Of a DNA stretch of 64,000 nt, positions 1 to 8,903 are shown in pieces. Positions within the stretch are counted from its first letter, which is position 1. Every line of letters begins with the position of its first letter. The stretch spans positions 47,422-111,421 of the forward strand of contig NZ_AUZM01000013.1 in assembly GCF_000478195.2 (NCBI RefSeq). Reading direction: 5' to 3'. Under the pieces are notes generated by a model. The model was not told the DNA's origin. It made no database searches and saw only the letters and a list, made by a program, of their open reading frames with translations. Origin of the DNA: Lyngbya aestuarii BL J. GTDB taxonomy: Bacteria > Cyanobacteriota > Cyanobacteriia > Cyanobacteriales > Microcoleaceae. A program made the translations under genes and the position numbers.

Positions 1-1
1 T

Positions 2-493
2 GTTCACTTAGCAACTCATGCAGAATTTAGGGCGGGACAACCGAATAATTCTTACATTCAATTTTGGGATAATAAACTAAGACTTGATCAAGTCCGAGAT
101 TTAGGATGGAATCAACCTCCCGTGAAATTATTAGTCTTAAGCGCTTGTCAAACGGCTTTAGGAGATCGTGAAGCAGAGTTAGGTTTTGCAGGTTTTGCGG
201 CGCAAGCAGGAGTAGAATCTGTGATCGCAAGTTTATGGAAAGTCAATGATCAAGCCACATTTGCACTCATGGTTGATTTTTATCAACAATTAACCCAAGC
301 GCCAATTAAAGCCGAAGCCTTAAGACAAACTCAAATTGCTTTATTAAGAGGAGAAGTTCGGATCGAAGGTTCACGTCTAATTTTACCGGATCGAGAAATA
401 ACTTTACCTCCAAAATTTGCTAACTCTGGAATTGAAATATTTTCTGACCCTCAATACTGGGCTGCATTTACAATTATCGGTAGCCCTTGGTAG
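2..493 (+). CDS. CHAT-domain protein, C-terminal end (partial)
   Basis: This is the last 163 residues of a protein that begins before the window. The reading frame is open from base 2, so the internal GTG at 122 is not the start. The two catalytic landmarks of CHAT (caspase-like, clan CD) peptidases are visible: a His in HLATHAEF right at the edge, and a Cys in LSACQTA about 40 residues later. The following GFAGFAAQAGVESVIASLWK stretch is also typical of the family. In cyanobacteria such domains usually follow TPR repeats, but that part is outside the window. Substrate and partner are unknown. The family call is firm; the whole-protein architecture cannot be judged. Confidence 0.88.
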   Translation, partial: VHLATHAEFRAGQPNNSYIQFWDNKLRLDQVRDLGWNQPPVKLLVLSACQTALGDREAELGFAGFAAQAGVESVIASLWKVNDQATFALMVDFYQQLTQAPIKAEALRQTQIALLRGEVRIEGSRLILPDREITLPPKFANSGIEIFSDPQYWAAFTIIGSPW

Positions 494-494
494 T

Positions 495-1619
495 TTATAA
501 GCCTTTCATACACTCAGAATTAGGCTGTTGATTTGAAGACTGACTTCTTTTAATTTGTTCCTGTTCCATTGCTTCAAATAAGGCTTGAAAATTACCTTCT
601 CCAAATCCTTCGGCTTCAACAAAATTTCCATTCACCCAACTGGTTCTACGTTCTATAAACTCAAAAAAGAATGTGGGTTCATCAAAAATAGGCTGTGTGA
701 AAATTTGTAATAACATTGCGTCTGAATCTGACATATCAATCAGGATTTCATACTCTTGAATAGTTTTCCAATCGGCGGGTGATAACTCATTTTTATTTAA
801 CTGTTTTTGTAACTGACTATAATAGAAAGGAGACACGGAAATAAACGGTAATCCCTGCTGTCTCAACTGACCAACGACTTGAATAATATTTTTAGTTTTC
901 AACGCAATATGTTGAATTCCGGCACCGCGATTAACATCTATAAATTCCTGAATCTGTGATTTTTCTGATGTGGGTTCATTAATGGGAAACTGCACATTTT
1001 TATGTTCATCGACTAAGACTTGACTATGCAAACCAGAACGCTTTGTTTGAATATCAAATGTCTGTTGAGATTTAAATCCAAGAACCTGTTTATACCAGTT
1101 CACAGCCGCTTGTAAATCTCCTGAATTGACATTTAAAACTACATGATCAATACCGACAATGTGAGAATAAACTTGAGAATAGGGAATAGGAAAAGGAACA
1201 GAAGGAAGCAATTTCCAGTGAGGATGATTTGGTCGTTCTACTAAAGTATGATGTAACCCACCCCAGCCCACAATAGTAAACCATTTGAGGACACTATTAT
1301 CAACAGAATATTGTTGAATCGGTTGCATCATTTTAACCCCTTCAACTTTCATTCGTTGAGCCACAGAGTCTATATCTTCAACTTGAAACCCTACATCGAC
1401 AATACCAGATGGATGTTGATGCAAATATTGAGCCACCGGACTCGCATCTGTGACCGGAGAAGATAACAGAAAATACACCGATCCCTGTTGTATAATTTCT
1501 GTATGAGTATCAGAATTTGTCACGCATCCCTGAGCTTGAAACCCTAATTTCTGAATAAACCAATCCCGTGATGCCTTAGCATTGGTGACATAAAAATGTA
1601 GATGATCAAACTGCATCAT
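495..1619 (-). CDS. hppD: 4-hydroxyphenylpyruvate dioxygenase
   Basis: A 374-residue protein of the two-domain VOC fold, the normal length for the family. It converts 4-hydroxyphenylpyruvate to homogentisate; in cyanobacteria this feeds tocopherol synthesis. The three expected Fe(II) ligands are present: His159 in GIDHVVLNV, His237 in GIQHIALKT, and Glu320 in FFFEFIERR. The C-terminal hallmark GFGEGNFQALFEA (residues 339-351) is also present. Translation starts at a double ATG. The stop lies one base after that of the convergent CHAT gene. The SDR gene lies 61 bases upstream on the same strand and may be co-transcribed. Soluble cytoplasmic enzyme, no odd features seen. Confidence 0.95.
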   Translation of the reverse strand: MMQFDHLHFYVTNAKASRDWFIQKLGFQAQGCVTNSDTHTEIIQQGSVYFLLSSPVTDASPVAQYLHQHPSGIVDVGFQVEDIDSVAQRMKVEGVKMMQPIQQYSVDNSVLKWFTIVGWGGLHHTLVERPNHPHWKLLPSVPFPIPYSQVYSHIVGIDHVVLNVNSGDLQAAVNWYKQVLGFKSQQTFDIQTKRSGLHSQVLVDEHKNVQFPINEPTSEKSQIQEFIDVNRGAGIQHIALKTKNIIQVVGQLRQQGLPFISVSPFYYSQLQKQLNKNELSPADWKTIQEYEILIDMSDSDAMLLQIFTQPIFDEPTFFFEFIERRTSWVNGNFVEAEGFGEGNFQALFEAMEQEQIKRSQSSNQQPNSECMKGL

Positions 1620-1680
1620 AAACTCCCACTATTTGGTATTTGGAATTAACGTTCAATTCCTCATTCCCTATTCTTTATCA

Positions 1681-2388
1681 CTAAAAGAATAAATGACTAT
1701 CGGGTTGAATATTAATCTCCATTGGAACAGCCTGAGGTTCGGCTGAGAGTGCAAATAAAATTGCATCGGCTGCCGTTTCAGAACTGAGCATTTTTGAACG
1801 ATCAACCTTTAAACTAACACTATCCCAAAAAGGAGTATCAACCCCCCCAAGATAGAATAATGTAAATTTAATTCCATATCGGCGCATTTCATCAGCCATA
1901 CACTTACTAAAGCCAACCACTCCAAATTTAGAAGCACAATAAGCACTTCCCATTGCCATCGAATGTTTTCCTAAAATCCCAATTACATTACAAATATGAC
2001 CGGATTTTTGCTGTTTCATGATATGAGCGGCAGCTTGAGTCGTATAAAAACTCCCCTTGAGATTCAAGTCCAACATTCTATCAAGGTCAGAGGGTTCGAT
2101 TTTATTCCACTGTTTGAGAATTCCGGCGCCGGCTGCATTGACCAAAATATCAATCTGGCCGAAGTGACTTTCGGCTTTTTGCATCAATCCTTCAACTTGC
2201 TGCGGGTCAGTGATATCAGTCGAAACCGTCAACACGTCTGGTGTTCCCAATTCTGAAGCTAAGGTTTCCAATTTATGGCTGTCTCTGGCGGCCAACACCA
2301 GTTTGACCCCGGACTGGACTAACTTTCGGGCGACGGCTGAACCGATTCCACCTGTTCCCCCAACGATTACCGCTACTTTGTCTTGCAT
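1681..2388 (-). CDS. SDR-family oxidoreductase, catalytic Ser replaced
   Basis: A 235-residue classical short-chain dehydrogenase/reductase. The NAD(P)-binding glycine motif GGTGGIG is at residues 10-16, NAAG at 84-87, and the active-site YxxxK at Tyr150/Lys154. In this family a Ser usually sits 13 residues before the Tyr; here that position (137, in NVIGILG) is Gly, so the usual Ser-Tyr-Lys triad is incomplete. The alcohol or ketone substrate cannot be told. It lies just upstream of the hppD-type gene on the same strand, which may mean shared transcription rather than shared pathway. Possibly a reductase with unusual chemistry, or a non-catalytic SDR. Confidence 0.88.
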   Translation of the reverse strand: MQDKVAVIVGGTGGIGSAVARKLVQSGVKLVLAARDSHKLETLASELGTPDVLTVSTDITDPQQVEGLMQKAESHFGQIDILVNAAGAGILKQWNKIEPSDLDRMLDLNLKGSFYTTQAAAHIMKQQKSGHICNVIGILGKHSMAMGSAYCASKFGVVGFSKCMADEMRRYGIKFTLFYLGGVDTPFWDSVSLKVDRSKMLSSETAADAILFALSAEPQAVPMEINIQPDSHLFF

Positions 2389-2614
2389 TTCGTTACATTT
2401 CTTAAAACTCTTTTCTTAGTATAGTCACAACCGCCCGAGTCGGGGAAAGACAAAAGATAAATTTCTTCAACTTCTGAAAAATAAACCCCATCTGTCCCTC
2501 AAATTAATGACAATATTCTGATTTTGCAAAGATTCACTCAAAAAAGTGACTGTGCAATGGATAAGCCAATGATTAGATTAGAACTATGAATATAAATCCA
2601 TAGGAAGGTTAAAG

Positions 2615-3094
2615 ATGCAAACCACAGCTTTTTATCCGAAAACGATTCAATCTCTACCGATTTTGCGTCGGGGGAGTCAAGGAAAAACGATTAAAAACTT
2701 GCAAGAACGCCTCAGTATTTTGGGATATCAAATCTTGATTGACGGAGTTTTTGGTTTGAGGACTGAAGCAACTGTCAAAAAATTTCAAACAGAAAATCGA
2801 TTACTAGTAGATGGTATTGTTGGGGCGGAAACTTGGAATACTTTATTGAAAGCGACTCGCGTTCCTTTTGAGGCTCTACAATCTTTACCGATTCTCAATT
2901 TTGGAAGTGTCGGAAATGATGTCATTCGCTTACAAAATCGTCTGAATGATTTTGAGATTAATTTGCTGGTTAATGGTATTTTTGCCTCAAAAACAGAAGG
3001 AGCTGTTAAACAATTTCAACGCCGTTTTGGGTTGGCTGCTGATGGAATTGTTGGGCCTTTGACATGGAATGCTTTACTGCATGAATTCTTTTAG
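2615..3094 (+). CDS. Peptidoglycan-binding protein with two PGBD-1 repeats
   Basis: A 159-residue protein made almost entirely of two peptidoglycan-binding (PG_binding_1) repeats, at about residues 14-79 and 92-157. Each has the pattern LPIL..G..G..V..LQ.RL, DG.FG..TE.AVK.FQ and DGIVG..TWN.LL. There is no catalytic domain and no signal peptide or membrane segment, so how it would reach the wall is unclear. A good ribosome site (AGGAAGG at about 2601-2607) precedes the ATG. The next gene is a diverged duplicate with the same layout. A strong hairpin terminator follows the gene. Domain call is firm; function is unknown. Confidence 0.88.
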   Translation: MQTTAFYPKTIQSLPILRRGSQGKTIKNLQERLSILGYQILIDGVFGLRTEATVKKFQTENRLLVDGIVGAETWNTLLKATRVPFEALQSLPILNFGSVGNDVIRLQNRLNDFEINLLVNGIFASKTEGAVKQFQRRFGLAADGIVGPLTWNALLHEFF

Positions 3095-3139
3095 TTATGA
3101 ATTAATTTCGCTTAAAGTAATCCTCTAAAATAGCTTTTT

Positions 3140-3187
3140 TCTTCCTTTTATCTATCTTATCTGGTAGAGATGAAGGAAGATTTTTGT
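3140..3187 (+). terminator. Rho-independent terminator after the first PGBD gene
   Basis: TCTTCCTT (3140-3147) pairs perfectly with AAGGAAGA (3173-3180), and a T-run TTTTTGTTTTT follows from 3181. It separates the two PGBD paralogues into different transcripts. Confidence 0.75.
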
Positions 3188-3303
3188 TTTTAGAGAGGAG
3201 TTCAGAGTGAACTCAAAAAACAATTACATAAATGAGTGACTACCCAATCCTTTTAAGATTAACTATATTAAAACTATACAAATAATTTCAGGAAAGATTA
3301 ATC

Positions 3304-3798
3304 ATGCAAACATTCAGTATTTCTTCTGCAACCGTTAAGTCTTTACCTATTTTACGGTTAGGTCAAACGGGAGATGATGTCACCTATCTACAAAATCGCC
3401 TTAATATTGTGGGTTCAAATCTCAGAATGGATGGAATTTTTGGTTCTGATACTGAAATAGCAGTGAAGCGGTTTCAAAGAGATAATGAGTTAATCATTGA
3501 TGGAATTGTAGGGTCGCAAACTTGGAGAACTTTATTAGAAATTACAACCGCCCCGTTAGATAATCCTGATGATGATTTCCCTATTTTAAAAGTAGGAAAT
3601 ACTGGAAAAAGTGTTTTTGAGTTGCAAACTCGTCTGAATAATATTGAGGCTAATTTAGTTGTTGATGGGGTTTTCGGGCTGAAAACATTAGAAGCTGTTC
3701 AGCAATTTCAACGTAAATATGGATTAGTAGCAGATGGAATTGTTGAGTCTAATACTTGGAAAGAAATTCTGAATCAAGAGTTTTTATATATGGATTAA
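3304..3798 (+). CDS. Peptidoglycan-binding protein with two PGBD-1 repeats (paralogue)
   Basis: A 164-residue paralogue of the gene at 2615, with the same two-repeat layout (about residues 13-79 and 92-158) and similar N-terminal residues (MQT...). Each repeat carries LPIL.LG, LQ.RLN, DG.FG..T and DGIV..TW. No signal peptide, no transmembrane segment and no hydrolase domain can be seen. A ribosome site AGGAAAG precedes the ATG. Its own upstream region, cut off by the terminator after the first copy, suggests separate expression. It converges on the NYN-domain gene. Probably a tandem duplication that diverged; no enzymatic role is apparent. Confidence 0.87.
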   Translation: MQTFSISSATVKSLPILRLGQTGDDVTYLQNRLNIVGSNLRMDGIFGSDTEIAVKRFQRDNELIIDGIVGSQTWRTLLEITTAPLDNPDDDFPILKVGNTGKSVFELQTRLNNIEANLVVDGVFGLKTLEAVQQFQRKYGLVADGIVESNTWKEILNQEFLYMD

Positions 3799-3827
3799 GT
3801 CAACAGATTTTTTACCGATTTTTTCCT

Positions 3828-5252
3828 TTATTCTTCTTCTGAAGATGAGGGAAAATTTGGCGTTAGTAAACACACAGTCCAGCCTCTTTCTGTTTGTTCT
3901 AACTCAAAAGAACTACACATATCAATAAATTTGGGGAACTTACCTCCCGGCTGAAGTTGTTTAATCACTTGGGTAATGGCTTGACCGTACTTTTTATTAA
4001 AATAACTTCCTAAGATTGATAACGAAATGCAACGACTGGTGGTTTTAGCTGTGAGTTCTTTAACAATCTCAACGAGAGCAATTTCTAACTGTTCAATTGA
4101 TTGAATGGTAACTAAACCATTGGTTGAATTTTCGTCCGCAGGTGTTAACTCATCTTTCGGATATGCGAGTTCAAATAAGGTGACATAGGTTTGGGACTTT
4201 TCGGAAGGCTGATGAATGGCAAAAATCTGCGGGTTATTAATAAAGATGTCTCTGGCTTTGGATTCGGGAAAATGGGCAGAAACAACTTGACTAATTGTCA
4301 TTTTGTAGGTATCTTTATAGAGGGAAGAAAGACGCGAGAGTTTAATCCATTGGCAATGAATGCGCTTTTGTTCAGAGCGGGTTAAGTCCTGTAATTGCAC
4401 CAAAAATTTATCTAACGAGGGAATATCGCTAGAGGATGTTAAATCAAATTGTTGAGTTTCCCCGGTTCGATTGTCAAACACCAAAATTTTATCTTTTTTC
4501 TTCTTGACTTGATAAACTGTTAACCCATGAGCTTGTAGCGTATTGCACAGATGAGTTAACGCCCGATCAGACGAACAAACTAAAACTTCTTGAGCTGTGG
4601 GATAATAGACGAAAATAGAAGAACCAACTGTCGCCATTTTTAAATCAGCACTATCTTTTCCAGGCGGAACATGAATGAGTTGATACCCTCGCTGATGCAA
4701 CTCAACATCTTTTTTTCCCATGCTACGCCAATTGGCAAAAGCCACTTTAATTTGCAACGGACAAGTACAAACACTTTCTAAAAATTTCTCGGTTTCGATA
4801 TCCAATTGGAGATTTTCCACATCCAACAACAGAATACTAATTCCACTGGTTGAAAAACTGCGCCCATTGAAATAGAGTTGTTGAGGGTTAATTTCCCCAG
4901 GATGTGGATAAGGAGTCAGTTTAGGGTTTGGATAAATCAGTTGTTCGAGTTGGGCAATGACAACCTGATATTCCGAGGACTGAATAAATTCCGAACTCAG
5001 CAAAACCTTGAGAAAATTTTGAACTTTAGCCCGTAATTTCTCAGGCGGCTTGACCTGACTCAACCCTTGAGAAATCTTCTGGAAAAAGATAGACTCATAG
5101 CGCGGTTGATGCCAGGGAATATTTTGGTAGCGAGGATTCAGCCATTGAGGATGCTGCTTCTGGAGTGAAACCAGAGTTTGATAAAGGAAATGGCAAACTG
5201 TATCGACTACAGTAGAATCATTAGTCCCAAGTTGGTGATTTGGATGGGGCAT
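3828..5252 (-). CDS. NYN-domain protein with OST-HTH/LOTUS-like C-terminus
   Basis: A 474-residue soluble protein. Residues 137-250 look like an NYN (PIN-like) nuclease domain, with the acidic residues of that fold: Asp144 in LLDVEN, Asp200 and Asp203 in GKDSADLKMA, and Asp229 in CSSDRALTHL. The C-terminal part contains two winged-helix-like segments (about 297-365 and 398-465) resembling OST-HTH/LOTUS domains, the second with ISLSILGSYFNKKYG and GKFPKFIDM. The first 135 residues are not recognised. Known relatives act on RNA; the target here is unknown. It stands alone between convergent and codirectional neighbours. Confidence 0.78.
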   Translation of the reverse strand: MPHPNHQLGTNDSTVVDTVCHFLYQTLVSLQKQHPQWLNPRYQNIPWHQPRYESIFFQKISQGLSQVKPPEKLRAKVQNFLKVLLSSEFIQSSEYQVVIAQLEQLIYPNPKLTPYPHPGEINPQQLYFNGRSFSTSGISILLLDVENLQLDIETEKFLESVCTCPLQIKVAFANWRSMGKKDVELHQRGYQLIHVPPGKDSADLKMATVGSSIFVYYPTAQEVLVCSSDRALTHLCNTLQAHGLTVYQVKKKKDKILVFDNRTGETQQFDLTSSSDIPSLDKFLVQLQDLTRSEQKRIHCQWIKLSRLSSLYKDTYKMTISQVVSAHFPESKARDIFINNPQIFAIHQPSEKSQTYVTLFELAYPKDELTPADENSTNGLVTIQSIEQLEIALVEIVKELTAKTTSRCISLSILGSYFNKKYGQAITQVIKQLQPGGKFPKFIDMCSSFELEQTERGWTVCLLTPNFPSSSEEE

Positions 5253-5357
5253 GACCCTGCAAGTCCGATCAAGATATCTGATGCTCTATTCTTTAAGAGT
5301 AGCACGTTGGGCGACGGGAATGCGATCATGTCCAAAAAACTCACCCCACTTTCGGGC

Positions 5358-6647
5358 TTATTGAGGCTGAAACCCCTGAAAAATAATGCGCCACAACCAG
5401 CCAACCGCAACTAATCCTAACCCGACTAACCAAATTTGCCACTCTACCCAAAATGCCAGAAAAAAGCACGACACTAGCCCAATCACTGCTATCGGCTTCG
5501 GATAAAGACGTCCTTCCGGCGGAATTTTTAACGCGGCAAAATTCGTAATGGCATAGTAAATCAAAACATTAAACGCACTAAATGACCATGTTGTTTTCAC
5601 ATTCCCAATCAACACCAACACCCCAATAATCACCGCAACAACAATCACCGCAATCGTCGGAGTCGTTTGAGAAGGGTTGAGTCGGGCTACTTGACGAGGC
5701 ATATCCCCCCGTCTCCCCATCGCCAACAACACCCGCGATAACCCCAAAATCAAATTCAGCAACACCCCCAACATCGCCGTTATCGCCCCAACTGCGACAA
5801 CTTGAGGAATTCCCGGTATTCCAAACTGACTCGCCGCCACTTCCAACGGCGCCACCTTTTGCGTCGCATCACTCAAGCCTTCAACCCCAACTGCGGCGAC
5901 TCCCACGACAGCCACCGTCAAATACAACAACATCGTGACAATCATCGTGGTGATCATCGCTTTGGGAATAGTCACTCGGGGTTCACGCACTTCTTCTCCT
6001 AAAGTAGCAATACGTCCATATCCGGTGTAGGCAACAAACATTAATGCAGTGGCTTGTAATAAAGCGGCGATGGGATTTTCCGCCGTAAAAAAAGGCATTA
6101 AATTATTAGCTGCCGTTGGAGATAATGCCGTTGGTAAACCCGTAAAAACAAACACCAATAAGGAAAATAATGTCAACGAAACAATCCCTAAATTGGCTAG
6201 ATTAGAACGACGAATACCATTTAAAACAATGATGGTAATCGCCAAAACTGCAATTAAAGCCGTCGGTATCAATAACCTATTATCCAAACCCAAAGCGTTG
6301 AGAAAATACCCTGCAAATCCTAACGCCGCCGTCGCCGCCGAGGCACTTTTTGCCAGCAAAAACATCCAACCTGCGGTAAAACCAAAAATAGGATTGAGAT
6401 ATTTGTAACCATATTCATAAGTTCCGCCACTCACGGAATGATTAGCCGCAAGTTGGGCGCTGCTTAACCCATTACATAAAGCAACCATTGCCCCAATTGC
6501 TACTGCTAAAATAACAGACGGCCCGGCAATTCCCGTTGCAATTCCAATACTGACAAATACCCCCGTTCCAATAATTGAACCTAACCCCATTAAAGTGGCA
6601 CCAAAAACCCCAAGTTCTCGTTGTAGGGATGGCATTTGACCTGACAT
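5358..6647 (-). CDS. APC-superfamily amino acid permease
   Basis: A 429-residue inner-membrane transporter with about 12 hydrophobic segments. The first membrane helix carries GSIIGTGVFV (residues 23-32), the substrate-site glycine motif of the amino acid-polyamine-organocation superfamily. GEEVREPRVTIPKAM near residue 216 is another family signature. The ATG is preceded by a strong ribosome site (GGGAGAGG). The substrate, probably an amino acid, cannot be read from sequence. It is monocistronic: divergent from the ubiD-like gene and 105 bases upstream of the NYN gene. Confidence 0.88.
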   Translation of the reverse strand: MSGQMPSLQRELGVFGATLMGLGSIIGTGVFVSIGIATGIAGPSVILAVAIGAMVALCNGLSSAQLAANHSVSGGTYEYGYKYLNPIFGFTAGWMFLLAKSASAATAALGFAGYFLNALGLDNRLLIPTALIAVLAITIIVLNGIRRSNLANLGIVSLTLFSLLVFVFTGLPTALSPTAANNLMPFFTAENPIAALLQATALMFVAYTGYGRIATLGEEVREPRVTIPKAMITTMIVTMLLYLTVAVVGVAAVGVEGLSDATQKVAPLEVAASQFGIPGIPQVVAVGAITAMLGVLLNLILGLSRVLLAMGRRGDMPRQVARLNPSQTTPTIAVIVVAVIIGVLVLIGNVKTTWSFSAFNVLIYYAITNFAALKIPPEGRLYPKPIAVIGLVSCFFLAFWVEWQIWLVGLGLVAVGWLWRIIFQGFQPQ

Positions 6648-6901
6648 TTAGCAACCTCTCCCAAAAATCATTAATTGATTATAATCTCATTTCATTAACA
6701 GCAGGTTAACACTGACAATTTTTGAGGGAGTCGAGAGGAGTCTAATTATAATTTAATAATTTTGATTATATAATTTTAAAAATTTATTTTAAGATAAAAA
6801 ACTATAATTAATAAGCTAAATTCTGTAACAATTATAGGGAAAAAGAAACAGTTAACGGAGAATTTAACCTCTTTCGTAACCAATTTTATCCGTTTATTCA
6901 T

Positions 6902-6907
6902 TATAAT
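6902..6907 (+). promoter_or_regulatory. Possible -10 box of the ubiD-like gene
   Basis: TATAAT lies 34 bases before the ATG at 6942, in the AT-rich region between divergent genes (6648-6941). No convincing -35 hexamer is seen at the usual spacing, so the call is weak. Confidence 0.3.
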
Positions 6908-6941
6908 AGATTAAACAGACGACCATCACTCTAGAAAAATA

Positions 6942-8450
6942 ATGGCGAGAGATTTACGGGGATTCCTCAAACGGCTAGAAGAACGGGGGCAATTACGACG
7001 CATTAATGCTTTAGTTGACCCCGACTTAGAAATTGCAGAAATTTCCAACCGAATGTTACAATCCGGTGGCCCCGGTTTATTGTTTGAGAACGTCAAAGGG
7101 TCGCCTCATCCTGTCGCTATCAACTTACTCGGAACCGAACAACGAGTCTGTTTAGCGATGAACAGGTCAAACCCCCAAGAATTAGAAGAATTGGGAAAAA
7201 AACTCGGAATGCTACAACAACCCAAACCCCCGAAAAAAATCTCGCAAGCCGTAGATTTTGGTAAAGTATTATTTGATGTCGTTAAAGCCAAACCCAGCCG
7301 AAATTTCTTTCCCCCTTGTCAACAAGTCATCCTCGAAGGAGAAGACCTAGATTTAAACAAAATTCCGATGATTCGCCCCTATCCCAAAGATGCGGGTAAG
7401 ATTATTACCTTGGGATTAGTGATTACAAAAGACTGTGAAACTGGAACTCCAAATGTGGGCGTTTATCGCTTACAATTGCAGTCAAAAAACACCATGACTG
7501 TGCATTGGTTATCGGTTCGGGGAGGGGCAAGACACCTGCGAAAAGCCGCAGAAAACGGCAAAAAACTAGAAATTGCGATCGCATTAGGCGTTGATCCGTT
7601 AATCATAATGGCGGCCGCTACACCCATTCCCGTTGATTTATCTGAATGGTTATTTGCCGGATTATATGGCGATTCAGGTGTACAACTTGCTAAGTGTAAA
7701 ACCGTTGATTTAGAAGTTCCCGCCGACTCGGAATTTGTACTCGAAGGAACCATGACTCCCGGCGAAATGTTACCCGACGGGCCGTTTGGAGATCACATGG
7801 GATATTACGGGGGCGTTGAAGATTCGCCGTTAATTCGATTTCACTGCATGACCCACCGCAAAGACCCGATTTATTTAACCACATTTAGCGGTCGTCCCCC
7901 CAAAGAAGAAGCGATGATGGCGATTGCTTTAAACCGCATTTATACCCCAATTTTACGACAACAAGTTTCTGAAATTGTTGACTTTTTCTTACCCATGGAA
8001 GCGTTAAGTTATAAAGCAGCAATTATCTCCATTGATAAAGCATATCCCGGTCAAGCTAGGCGGGCAGCGTTGGCATTTTGGAGTGCATTACCCCAGTTTA
8101 CTTATACCAAATTTGTAATTGTTGTGGATAAAACGATTAATATTCGTGATCCGCGTCAAGTCGTCTGGGCAATTTCGTCTAAAGTTGACCCCTCTCGGGA
8201 TGTGTTTATTCTTCCCAATACGCCCTTTGATACCTTAGATTTTGCTAGCGAAAAAATTGGTTTAGGTGGACGGATGGGAATAGATGCAACCACCAAAATT
8301 CCTCCCGAAACCGACCATGAATGGGGCGAAGCATTGGAGTCTGATGTTGATGTCGCGGCGATGGTTTCTCGACGTTGGGCGGAATATGGGTTAGGAGATT
8401 TGAATTTAACCGAAGTTGACGCCAATAAATTCGGTTACGACATTCAATAA
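6942..8450 (+). CDS. ubiD: UbiD-family decarboxylase
   Basis: A 502-residue member of the UbiD (de)carboxylase family, which uses prenylated FMN and Mn2+. Visible signatures are NVGVYRLQ (171-178, with the conserved Asn and Arg of the cofactor/metal site), the SVRGGARHL stretch, PDGPFGDHMGYYGG (278-291) and FSGRPPKEE. In cyanobacteria the close homologue is thought to decarboxylate a 4-hydroxybenzoate derivative in plastoquinone synthesis; that role is inferred here. Other UbiD enzymes act on different aromatic or acrylic acids. Length is normal. The gene stands alone; the repeat array follows it directly. Confidence 0.9.
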   Translation: MARDLRGFLKRLEERGQLRRINALVDPDLEIAEISNRMLQSGGPGLLFENVKGSPHPVAINLLGTEQRVCLAMNRSNPQELEELGKKLGMLQQPKPPKKISQAVDFGKVLFDVVKAKPSRNFFPPCQQVILEGEDLDLNKIPMIRPYPKDAGKIITLGLVITKDCETGTPNVGVYRLQLQSKNTMTVHWLSVRGGARHLRKAAENGKKLEIAIALGVDPLIIMAAATPIPVDLSEWLFAGLYGDSGVQLAKCKTVDLEVPADSEFVLEGTMTPGEMLPDGPFGDHMGYYGGVEDSPLIRFHCMTHRKDPIYLTTFSGRPPKEEAMMAIALNRIYTPILRQQVSEIVDFFLPMEALSYKAAIISIDKAYPGQARRAALAFWSALPQFTYTKFVIVVDKTINIRDPRQVVWAISSKVDPSRDVFILPNTPFDTLDFASEKIGLGGRMGIDATTKIPPETDHEWGEALESDVDVAAMVSRRWAEYGLGDLNLTEVDANKFGYDIQ

Positions 8451-8485
8451 TTCAATTTCCTATCGTTCAACTATTATCCCATACT

Positions 8486-8903
8486 GTTGGGCGTTGTCTG
8501 GGCGTTATCTGGGCGTTATCTGGGCGCAAACCTTGCGCCCCTACGGTTGGATTATCCAATACCAAATATCAATTAATATTATTCCTAATCTCTTGGAAAA
8601 ATGTTAGATTGGGCGCTGTCTGGGCGTTGTCTGGGCGTTGTATGGGCGTTCTATTGGCATTCTCTGGGCATTCTCTGGGCGCAAACCTTGCGCCCCTACG
8701 GTTGGATTATCCAATAGCAAATATGAATCAATGTCATTCCTAATCTCTTGGAAAAATGTTAGATTGGGCGTTGTCTGGGCGTTGTCTGGGCGTTGTCTGG
8801 GCGATGTAGGGGCGCAAGGCTTGCGCCCTCCTGCTTAATATTATTCCTAATCTCTCGGAAAAATGTTAGATTGGGCGCTGTTGGACTATCCCCAATACCA
8901 AAT
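8486..8903 (+). repeat. REP-like repeat array upstream of the RAYT gene
   Basis: Three full units and one partial unit of a composite repeat begin at about 8486, 8610, 8765 and 8873. Each full unit has short direct repeats of about 11 bases (CTGGGCGTTGT and variants), then a near-identical hairpin, then a unit-specific tail ending AATCTCTTGGAAAAATGTTAG. The hairpins are GGGCGCAA-3 nt-TTGCGCCC at 8522-8540, 8677-8695 and 8810-8828. Tails of the first two units contain AAATAT(G/C)AAT(C/T)AAT.T(C/T)ATTCC, which is the start of the transposase gene itself. The short ORFs across this stretch are products of the repeats, not genes. Confidence 0.88.

Noticed and set aside
8416..8838. Short open frames over the repeat array
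   Set aside because: They are translations of GC-rich 11-base repeats and hairpins, without ribosome sites or conserved sequence.
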